A DNA stretch of 64,000 nt from contig NC_134681.1 of NCBI RefSeq assembly GCF_024713945.1, forward strand, positions 2,170,001 to 2,234,000. The letters run 5' to 3'. The notes below the pieces were generated by a model. The model was not told the origin of the DNA and did no database searches. It saw only the letters and a list, made by a program, of their open reading frames with translations. A program made the position numbers and the translations under genes. This stretch comes from Dermatophagoides farinae. Taxonomy: Eukaryota > Arthropoda > Arachnida > Sarcoptiformes > Pyroglyphidae. Below, one piece after another: positions 48,365-58,293 of the stretch (position 1 is the first letter of the stretch; each line of letters starts with the position of its first letter).

Positions 48365-49603
48365 CTATAGATAACGTATTTCACCCATGAATAAATGTTG
48401 TCCAGTTGGTTTATGATGGATAAAAAACAAGAATGGATGATCGAATCGAAATTCGGGTACTGGTTCTTCCGATATACCAGAAGATGTTACCATAATAAAA
48501 CCAAATGCAGCTGCAGCAACCGTACCTTCTTCATCGATCTTAATTTTGGCTTTATGTAGCATTTTTCCAATTGCAAATTGTTCATTGATAGTAATGCCAG
48601 TAAAATTTGCTTTACCCACTTCGAAAATATCTTCAATACCCATTGTTTGGATTTCTTTTTGTAATGAATCATATGTTGTGTCGAATTCCATTTTAGGTAA
48701 ATGAACCACACAATATCCACCACCTTTTTTGTGGATTTTTTCCTGGATTTCTGTCATATTTAATGCTTTATGTAATTTCGCTAAATCAGCATCACGTTTA
48801 CGTGGTAATATTCCAACAAATATTACTTTATAGCCTTTATATTCTAATAGAATCATATCGGCATCTAAATTATCAAGTGCATGATGACTGAGATATTCTT
48901 CTTTTCGCATAAATTGTACACGTCGTTGACGATCATTTTGGCCATAAAAAATATCTTCATGTGTTTGACTTTTTTCGAATGGTGATTCCCAGTTTCCTTT
49001 GAAATAAATAGCATTGAACAAACTGAATCGATCTGCCGGCCCGAGTGGCATGGTCAAAAATTGATCAATCATACCGTGTGTTCGATTTGAAATGAATTTA
49101 TTAATCTTATTCATAGCTTCAACACCATTTTCGGCAAGATTTTCACGAATAATTTCACCATTAAAATGATTCTGTATAGCCATAAAATATTCGGGAATGA
49201 TTTCAAAATTTTCAGCCATCAACATTAAATTACCAATTTCAATCGCCATATCATTGTTTATTATTTGACTTAATCGTTGATTCATCTGTTCAATAGTATC
49301 GATAACCTGGCAAGAATTTCGACGAATATCAATACATTCATCATAACCAATAATTTGTTGTAATTGTTGTTGTGAATTGCCACCACTGCCAGCATAAACC
49401 ATGGCTAATGCCATCGCAATACTATATGGTGACAGAAATATTTGTCCTTGATCTTCACGATTTTTGGCTATTTCGTCCAATAGATTTAAACCAAAACGAT
49501 TAGTTTGTTTGGATAAAATATTCACCACATCATCATCAGACAATATTGAGATTGGAAACCAAACGACACAGAACAAACAAATTGTTTTCAAATTGATTTT
49601 CAT
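48365..49603 (-). CDS. Secreted serpin (serine protease inhibitor family), single exon
   Basis: 412 residues, a normal serpin length, uninterrupted from ATG to TAG. Residues 1 to about 21 are a signal peptide (KTICLFCVVWFPISIL). Family hallmarks in order: LSPYSIAMALAMVYAGS (helix B region), FNAIYFKGNWESPFEK (breach/strand 3A), the hinge EEGTVAAAAFGF, and the C-terminal signature FRFDHPFLFFI. The small-residue Ala hinge is that of inhibitory serpins, which trap proteases by loop insertion. The segment from hinge to signature is about five residues longer than in alpha-1-antitrypsin, so P1 cannot be set with confidence (a Ser by hinge counting). N-glycosylation sequons occur at NRT, NMT and NFT. 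House dust mites have a group 27 serpin allergen; whether this is its orthologue needs an alignment. Confidence 0.96.
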   Translation of the reverse strand: MKINLKTICLFCVVWFPISILSDDDVVNILSKQTNRFGLNLLDEIAKNREDQGQIFLSPYSIAMALAMVYAGSGGNSQQQLQQIIGYDECIDIRRNSCQVIDTIEQMNQRLSQIINNDMAIEIGNLMLMAENFEIIPEYFMAIQNHFNGEIIRENLAENGVEAMNKINKFISNRTHGMIDQFLTMPLGPADRFSLFNAIYFKGNWESPFEKSQTHEDIFYGQNDRQRRVQFMRKEEYLSHHALDNLDADMILLEYKGYKVIFVGILPRKRDADLAKLHKALNMTEIQEKIHKKGGGYCVVHLPKMEFDTTYDSLQKEIQTMGIEDIFEVGKANFTGITINEQFAIGKMLHKAKIKIDEEGTVAAAAFGFIMVTSSGISEEPVPEFRFDHPFLFFIHHKPTGQHLFMGEIRYL

Positions 49604-49675
49604 CTTCGACTTTTTTGATCGTATATTTGATCAATGAGAATAACAAACGATTTAATCGATTCAAAGTCAATATGT

Positions 49676-49700
49676 GCGTGTGTGTGTGTGTGTGTGTGTG
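49676..49700. repeat. (GT)n repeat between the serpin TATA box and its ATG
   Basis: A GT run of about 25 bp lying where the transcription start would be expected from the TATA box. On the serpin strand it reads as a CA run at or just after the start site. Confidence 0.8.
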
Positions 49701-49713
49701 TACAAAATGGCAT

Positions 49714-49723
49714 TTTATATATA
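49714..49723 (-). promoter_or_regulatory. TATA box of the serpin gene
   Basis: TATATATAAA on the minus strand, about 110 nt upstream of the ATG. A start about 30 nt downstream would fall at roughly 49685-49695 and leave a 5' UTR of 80-90 nt. Confidence 0.5.
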
Positions 49724-50241
49724 CGAATATTCTAGCTATTTTCAATGGAAAAAAATGGAAGAAAAAAAATTCTTAGAAAAATGCATGAATGAGAGAAAAA
49801 AAGAGGAAATTTTTTTCTTCAATAAATGAATAATTCTGATCATTTGATGCTGATAAATGAATTTGACCCTGAATTGATTATTTTTTCATTTTCATCATCA
49901 TCATCATGAATAATTATGATGCAAAAAAGCAAAAAAATTTTTTTAGTGTTTTTCAAAATCAAAAAAAAATCCTATAAATCAATTTGATTTATCGCTAATA
50001 GATAAAGACAAAAAATATGATGGTTGCTATGGATCGATTTATGAAATTTTTGGAAATCAATATTGATGAAACTTTTTCTCATTTTGTATACATCTACTGT
50101 TGCTAATAGGAACTAATACAGTGGTCATTCGATTAGAATTTGTGTAAAATTTTTTTTTTCAATTTTAAATTGCTATACTATATATAAACAAAATATATAT
50201 CTACAGTGATAATTTGATTACAATTTTCAGCCAGAAATTTG

Positions 50242-50253
50242 CCATCAGATGGC
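50242..50253 (+). promoter_or_regulatory. CTCF-like core upstream of the serpin
   Basis: CCATCAGATGGC fits CCA..AGATGGC. It lies about 640 bp upstream of the serpin ATG and is also part of the short palindrome TTGCCATC/GATGGCAA, so another factor is possible. Confidence 0.25.
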
Positions 50254-50338
50254 AACATTAATAAATAACAATAGATTTTTTGAAGAATAAAAAAAATTTT
50301 TTTTTCCAAATAGACAATCAGTCTGAAACATCATGAAA

Positions 50339-50370
50339 ATGATGATGATGATGATCATCATCATCATCAT
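50339..50370. repeat. Palindromic ATG/ATC trinucleotide junction
   Basis: An ATG run switches to an ATC run at TGATCA, making a perfect 32-bp palindrome. The ATC run extends further to the right. Confidence 0.85.
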
Positions 50371-50451
50371 CATCATCAAGACCATCAGCACCGTCGTGTC
50401 ATCGTCACATCATTATATCAAAAAACGACGACGACGACGAAGACAAAGTTC

Positions 50452-50482
<31 letters not shown>

Positions 50483-51676
50483 CAACCATCAAATGTGAAC
50501 AAATATAATGTAAATGTAAATTCGATTAGAAATAAAAACAACAACAACAACACAAACATTTTGATGGTGATCATAATGTGACATAAATATTTTGACACTC
50601 AATCCATTCTGTGTATATCATCATCATTATCATGTCCAACGCCTTATTTTGATGGCTGCTAAATGGTCAATCATCATCATTATCATTATTATTAGAATGG
50701 CCCGCTTTTTTTACGGTCGATGATGATGGGGAAACGATTCAGAATTCTTTTTTTTTTCTTTGAATGACAAATGGATTGGATTTTTTTTTCGTTCTTAAAT
50801 TCGATTCTAAAAATGGAAATTTAGACCAGAGATATTTTTGTTATTGGCATTGCTTGCAACGAACCAGATTTCTCTTGTTTTTGGTTATTAGACTCTTGAC
50901 TTTTCATCGTTGATTGACCAAAAAAAAAAAAAAAAAATGATTGCAAATTCGTGAGTTTTTCTTTTTTTTCCATCGTGTTTGCAAATTTGTTCACTCTCTT
51001 TCCAAATCACGAACAAAGATGTCATCAAGTTTTGAACATATGAAAAAAAATTGATGAACCAGAAAATTGATGGATTGAATTGAAAAAAAACGAACATCTT
51101 CAAATTATTATGCTCAGATCAATAAAATGGTAAACAAACAAACAAATATACCAATATATTGATGGTCACGGTAATCGGGTTTTTTTCCCACTACACAACA
51201 ACAAAACCAAACTAAACAATTTTCAATACGAAAAATAAATAAATAAATAAATATCTGATCAATGTCCGAAGATAATCAATCATTGAGAATTAATGATAAT
51301 GCCTCTTGTCGTTGTTTTTGTCACCATCATCATCATCATCATCATCATTATCAACAACAACAACAATTTTCCTGTGTGTGTGTGTGAGATGTGTGAAAAT
51401 ATTTATTATCATTATTGTGTCACATCAAACAAAACAAAACAAAACAAAAAAAAACGCGTGAACAGTCACAAGAAAAAAAAAATTTTTTTTTTTTTGAATA
51501 AACAAACAAACGAAAATCTAGAACAAAGAAAAGAAATGAACATTTACTTTTTTTTCCATCATTCTAGATGGATAGAAAGATAAATATAGAGATAGCGAGC
51601 TAGTGATGATTTTATAATGCACCAGGATCATCATCATCATCATCATCATCGCCATTATTATGGATCATCAGAAAAA

Positions 51677-51711
51677 AAGGCGATTTTACAATTCAATTGT
51701 AAAATCGCCTT
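51677..51711. repeat. Perfect 17-bp inverted repeat with a 1-nt centre
   Basis: The arm AAGGCGATTTTACAATT (51677-51693) is exactly complementary to 51695-51711, around a single C at 51694. The arms are of mixed composition, unlike the simple repeats around them. It could form a near-loopless cruciform. T tracts lie to the right. Confidence 0.9.
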
Positions 51712-53090
51712 GTGATACGATTTTTTTTTTTTTTTGAATATCAATGTAGATTATCCATCAGAAGCGAATGATTTTTTTTTTCGTTGTTGTTGTTGTTGTT
51801 GAAAAAGGTGTAAATTTTTTTTTCTGATGAATCGGGTGTAAAAAAAAAATTTTTTTTCCTAATGATGATAATGATGATGATGATGATGATGGAAACCCAG
51901 TAAATCCAAATGATGATGAATAGATGGACAGAAAGCAAGAGAGCAAGAGAAATAAAATTCGGCCAAGATGTCGCAAACAAACAAACAAACATCAATTTCT
52001 TTGTCATTTGGATACTTTCTTTCTTTCATCTGTTGGTTGTGATGATGATGATGATGATGATGATGATAATGATGTCAATGTGCGATTTATGGATCTCTAT
52101 ATGTACCATAACCACCATCATCATCATCATCATCGAGATGATGGATCGGATATCTTTATTTGATGAAGAAAAAAAAAATTTCCGAAAATTTTTGAATTTT
52201 CTGAATTCTGAATGAAAAGTTTGAGAGAAATTTTCCACCGGTTGAATTAAGAAAAATGACACACAAAGTGAATGTGTTTGTGTGTTTGTGTCTGATGATG
52301 AATTATATGGAAATTTTAATGGTCCGAATTATCATGAATTTTTTTTTCATCATTTTTTTTCAGCTTAAAAAAAATTTTAAATTTCATTTTTCTACAATCA
52401 AAATGAAGAAAAAAAAACAATAAAATTCCCAATGAATGATGATTGAATTGTTTGAAAAGCTCAAATTTCATTCGCTATATAGACAAAAAAAAAATTTTTT
52501 TGCCCATTGTGTTAATGGTTTCGGGAATGAATAATGAATTTTCGGCCATGTATAATGATAATAACATTCATATAATTCAATTTTCAATCTGTCATCAATT
52601 CGATGATTTTTTTATTGCAAAATTTCAATCAACCACACAAAAAATCAACGAAAAATAAAAATTTAATAGCTCATCAAACACGATGAATGTCAAGTGAATT
52701 GGCAAAACAAAAAAAAATTTTCGTCATTTACATGAAATAAGAATTTATTTTTACAAAAAAAAAAAAAAAAAAATGATCACGAAATAAATCGATCATTTGC
52801 CATCATCATTTGGAAATATATGTACAAGTTATAAAGTCATTGTCGTCGTCATGATGATATAGTGATTGATGGCAAAATGTTTATCTTTTCGTTTATTTTT
52901 GGTCAGCCAGTAAAATCCAAAAAAAAAAAAAAATCGAAAAAGAATTTTGTATTTTGAGTGAAGAAGTGGACAAATGTTTTGAATGGAAAAAAAATATATT
53001 CTTTTTTTTTGCTACATTTCTCGCTTTACTGATGTCATTAGCTATGGTCATTTTTATGGTCACATAGGGTCATTCAACGATAAATGATGA

Positions 53091-53127
53091 CGATGGTGAT
53101 GGTGATGGTGATGGTGATGATGATGAT
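53091..53127. repeat. GATGGT hexanucleotide repeat grading into GAT
   Basis: About four GATGGT units followed by GAT units. Confidence 0.85.
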
Positions 53128-54523
53128 CAAATTCAGATTAGATTTCCAGTTTGAATAACTTATCAGATCTTATCATTATCATTCACCAAATGATGATGAT
53201 GATTAAGATGCCAAAAAAATAAAATAAAATAAAATGAAAAGTAAAATTGTAAAAAAAAAATGAAAAAGAAATTTTGTCAACACTTTTATTTTTCATCAAT
53301 AATTTCATCTACTACTAATGACAAATAAAATAAAATAAAAATTGGTTCATGGGTCAATAACACACGAACGCACTCACACACACACACACAAAAAAAAAAA
53401 TATTGAAAACAATTGATTTCTCCAACTTTATTTTATTTGATAAATTCAAAAATAACCATCATTTCATCACCATTATCATTATTTTGGTAGGAAAAAAAAA
53501 TTCCACCACAATAACAAAAAAAAAATAAGGTGCAATGATCGATAATCGATAATAATTGTAATAAAACGGGAAAAAAATCAATCAGATAATTTGTAATAAG
53601 TAATAGGATCGATAACAACAACAACAACAACAACAACGGAAAAAGTCTCTCCGGGTTGGTCACGCAATTTTGATGATTTTTATAACAACAACAACAAAAA
53701 TGCATAAATTAATATAATCAGAAAAATGGTTGGTCAGTCAGTAAGTGTGTGTGACCAATCAAGATGAAAGTAAAAATTTTTTTTTTTAATTTAAAAAAAA
53801 AAATTTCTTGTTGAAACGACGACAATGACAACGAAGTTTCATAATTGTCATTCGTTGTTGTTGTTGTTCGTTGTGGATGATGGACACTTTAATTGATGGA
53901 TGTAAGACATCTACATGAACATCTATGAATTAAAATCATTCAATCAAATTTTCACAACAACAACAAAATGAAAATAAAAAATAAAAATAAAAATAGAAGA
54001 AAAAAAACACATTATCACATTGTTCACAGACACCAGATTCATTCACCCAACCTATATATCAAAAGTATCCAAAGGATACGGTCTTTTTTTGTTTTCATAA
54101 TTTTTTTTTTTACTGATTGATTGATTGATTTGTTGATTATTATTACAAATGAAAATGGAAAGGAAATTCAGCTTTGTGGTTTCCATACACACACACAGAG
54201 ACATTCATCTTAGACACAATTCGATACTCTCGATCATTGTCAGCCAGTCAGTCAGTCAGCCAGCCAGCAGAAGCTCAATATATAATTATAAATTTTGTAA
54301 AGCAAAAATAAGAAAAAAAAACGATGCGTCCGGTTTTTTTTTAATTCAATTCACAAATTTTTCATTCATTCATTCATTCATTATCTTATTCAATCCATAC
54401 ATGGACAATACAACATTTGATTCGAATTTATTTTTTTTTGCAATTCTTAAATTTCAATCGTATTACAATCATGTTTCAAATGAAAAAAAATCCATCCATT
54501 CAAAGTAACAAAAAATTCAAAGG

Positions 54524-54538
54524 TCAACAGGTGGCGCC
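54524..54538 (+). promoter_or_regulatory. CTCF-like motif, best match in the window
   Basis: TCAACAGGTGGCGCC matches the core AG[AG][GT]GGCGC with the upstream CA. It lies between the serpin and the next gene, where an insulator could sit. Binding is inferred. Confidence 0.35.
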
Positions 54539-56139
54539 GTCATCGTCATGATCATCATTTAATGGAAAAAAAAAATGAAAATCCTACACACACACACACA
54601 GACAATTGTGATGATGACAATAATAATAATGGCCATATATACTAAATATATATCTAGATCAAATAAAGAAAAAATTTTTTTTTTGTTTAAAAACTTTCGC
54701 AAAAAAAAGATAGTTTTAGGGATCATTATCATCATCATCATGATGCACAGTTTTTGCTCGCAAAAAAAATGATAAAGAAACGGATAAATAATCGGATCTA
54801 AAAATATTTGATCTGGTTTGAAACAAAAGCCGAAAATATATTCAACACACACACACACATTTTAAAGGCGTTGATCATCATCAAATGATGACAATGACCA
54901 TTTAGCAGTTTCTAAAAAAATAATGTAATGTAATGTAATCAAGAGAAATTGTCAAAAAATTTTTGGATTTTTTTCAAAATTCACAAATCAATCAATCAAT
55001 ATGAAAAATAAAATTATTCATACATACATTGCATATGATTGAATTGAATGAATCTTGTGAGAAAAAACGATAATTTCAACGATGATGATCAGTAGTGACA
55101 ATTTATGATGATACATATGTTGATTTTGATCTATTTTTTTTTTTTTTACTCTTGATGATTGATCTTTATATCGGTATATATTTTGTCATCATTATCGAAT
55201 CATCATATACGATGTGATGTGATATAACACACAACAACAACAACAACAACGAGGCCAACAACAACAACAATGCCATTTTATTTGGTTTGTTTTTTTTCAT
55301 AACAAGTTTTCAGGTATATATTCAATCTATGATGATGATGATGATGATGATCGATTCGATCCATCACGTTGTATACATATGTATGTATGACAGTTAAAAT
55401 GTATCCAGAAGAAGAAGAAGAAGAAGAAGAAAAAAAAACAATAATTTCTACACCATATGTACATGAACACAAAATCAAAAATCAAAAAAATCAAAAAAAA
55501 AAAAAAAATCAAAAAAAAAAAAAATCAAATCAAATCAAAATCACCATTATATATAATCATAATCATGGTGTGTGTGTGTATATGGTGAAGCAAAATAAGA
55601 AAAAAAAAATAGGCCACATAAAGAAAAGAAAAGAAGATTCAAAACATTTCTGTTGTAACAACCAAATGATGGTGGTTGTGGTGATTTTTTTTTTTTTTTT
55701 TTTTTGAAAAAAAACCCAATATTGATGATGATGATGATGAAGTAAATTATTATTGTTGTTGTTGTTGTCGTTGTTGTTGTTGTACATTATGGAATCGATC
55801 ATCATCTTCATCTTCAGCTTTTCTTCTTTTTTTTTTGAAAAAAATGATGCTTTTTGTTTGACCCATCACACACGCACACGCACACACACACACACACACA
55901 CTTTTTTTCCATTATTTATTGCCAACAAACTTCAGTGTTTTGTAATAGCAAGTAAGTGACTGAGTGAGTGAGTAATTGAGTTGAGTTGATTTGATTTTTG
56001 TTTTGATTGATTGATTAGTGTATGTGTGTGTGTGTGTGTTTGAATCATTTTTTGCTAATATTTTTTGGTTATTGGAAATTGATCATTATTTAAACATTAA
56101 TCAATCAATCGATCGTTCGATTTTTTTTTCATTATTTAT

Positions 56140-56151
56140 TTTGGCGCCAAA
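56140..56151. promoter_or_regulatory. Palindromic E2F-type site TTTGGCGCCAAA
   Basis: A 12-bp perfect palindrome matching the E2F/DP consensus on both strands, about 690 bp upstream of the next gene's ATG. Two further copies of ATTTTGGCGCC occur at 20922-20932 (minus) and 39716-39726 (plus). Confidence 0.35.
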
Positions 56152-56769
56152 TTTCATTTACATTTAATTAGTAGTAGTAGAGAGAGAGAGAATTTGGTCG
56201 TTTTCTTGATTTATTTGAATCCAAAATGTTTGTTTATCTTTGATTTTTTTTTTTGAAAAATTTGGAAAGAGAATCGTTTTCTTTGTAAATACAAAAAAAA
56301 AAAAAAATAAGAGAGAAACGCACAAACATCAATAGATGGATAATAAAGAGAGAGAGAGAGAGAAAAAGAAGCTTAAATATTTCGGGATTTTTTTTTCATT
56401 TTTCCACTTTTCGGTTATTGTATATCTATCTATCTTCTGGTTACTGTTGTCGTTGTAGTCGTCGATGAAAGAGATACTTTATTTATAAAAATGGTTATCA
56501 ATGTAAAAAATTTGATCATTTCATTTGTGTCAATCAATTTGGTTTAATCGGATATTTTTCTTTTCGTTCATCTTTTTCTGTTTTTTGTTGTTGTTGTTGT
56601 TGTTGTTGTATTTACAATCGAAATTAAAAAATGAAAATTCCGAAGAAAAAATGATCATCATCATCGTCATGTTTTAGAATACTGAATTATTCTGATTTCT
56701 GGCCAAAAGAAAAAAAAACGGTCATTTTCTGCTACTAAAATAAATTGAACACGAAAATAGAGATAGAAA

Positions 56770-56786
56770 TATATATTATATATATA
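56770..56786 (+). promoter_or_regulatory. TATA-rich promoter element
   Basis: An alternating TATATATTATATATATA run ends 40 nt before the ATG at 56827 and is followed by CAGT. It could be a TATA box giving a very short 5' UTR, or the CAG could be a splice acceptor from an upstream untranslated exon. Confidence 0.35.
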
Positions 56787-56826
56787 CAGTTTAAGTGTTT
56801 TGTGTTTTCTGATACTTTCAAACAAA

Positions 56827-58293
56827 ATGGCGGCCAAAAATTATTTAAAATTTTTATTATTTTCCACTTTATTGTGTTTTACACAACAACAACATCAACA
56901 ACAACAAAATCAATTAAAAATTGATCCATTTATCAAACGTATTCTAACAACAACAGCAAATGGTGATAATAGTGGTGGTTCACGTTTTGATCTAATGATT
57001 GAACCACATGTATCGAATGTTGAAATGTTACATTCACCATCACCATCACTATCATCATCACAACAACAACAACAGCAGCAGCAGCAGCAGCAACAAGAAT
57101 CAAGTGATAATTTAGATGAACAAAATTCAACAATGACAAATAATAATGTATTTCAACCGTTATCATCATCATCATCAACATGGTCACAGAATTTCAATGA
57201 TAATCAAATCAACACAAATTCATCACTAATAACAGCAAATATATCGGCAACACCAATATCAACTGATTCATTTAGCCATTGGAATCCATCACCAATAATC
57301 AATACAAAGCCATTAACATTTACACGTTATGCATTATTTGATTCATTTTATGATCAACCATCGTCATCAACAAATAACCATTCACTAATTAGACGTAGAA
57401 GAATATGGTCAGATACAACATTAGAATCTGATGAATCGGACAATGATTTACAGATGATGAAAATTCTACCATCACCACCATCACCATCATCATCATCATC
57501 ATCAATATCATTAGCAACACCGCCAACAAATAATCATTTTAGTTTGATGATAAAATCACCACAATCATCATTATCAACATCAACAACAAGTTATCCAAAA
57601 GAAACAATATTTGATGATGATGATCATGAAAATGATGATGATGATTCACGTGATGATATGAATCTTGATTATGATATTGATGATATGACACGTGTTACAA
57701 ATGAAGATAACAGTGGTCCAAATAATAGTGATGAAATTAATGAAAATGATGATAGTAATGGTGAAGATGGTCAACAACAACAACAACAACGACAACAAAA
57801 ACATCATCATCGTCCATCATCTATACGCATTATGGCAACAAGAAATGGATCATTATTTGGTATGGTGAATGCAGCAAATGATGAAAATTCATTAAATAAT
57901 GGTGATGGTGATCTGCTGAATTCATCTGGATCAACATCGAATCAAAATTTCATAATTCCGGATCAAATTATGCCATATTTGAATGCATATTCAACACATT
58001 TGAATTCAGAAATTGGTAAATCATCATCACCATCTATGGCCAATGTTAAACCAATTAATGGTAATAATGACGATGTTTTCATTGTTCATCATCAACATCA
58101 TTATCCACCAATGTTTATGAATAGTGAATCGGTCACTGGTAGTTCATCAATGACATCCGGATCAATGATACAGCCAAATCATCATCACGCAAATGTTCTA
58201 TCACCGGCAACACAAACACCATTTAGACCGATGAAAAATCGACATAAAGTGAATAGAAAAAAATCGAAAAAATTACAAATCGTTTATATCAAG
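56827..58293 (+). CDS. Exon 1 of the low-complexity secreted protein
   Basis: 489 codons, donor AAG|GTAAAT. It carries the signal peptide, a poly-Gln tract (from about 57060), Ser and Asp runs, the tetra-Arg site and the basic stretch NRHKVNRKKSKK just before the junction. Confidence 0.8.

Larger units (their letters stand above)
49724..56769. other. Non-coding stretch between the serpin and the secreted-protein gene
   Basis: I see no supportable gene in 7 kb. It holds the usual ATC/ATG, GT/AC and CAA tracts, a palindromic ATG/ATC junction (50339-50370), a GATGGT repeat (about 53091-53127), a perfect 35-bp inverted repeat (51677-51711), CTCF-like motifs (50242-50253 and 54524-54538) and a palindromic E2F-type site (56140-56151). 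Confidence 0.6.

Noticed and set aside
48487-48723. Second open frame inside the serpin
   Set aside because: A frame-shifted shadow of the serpin coding sequence with no independent features.
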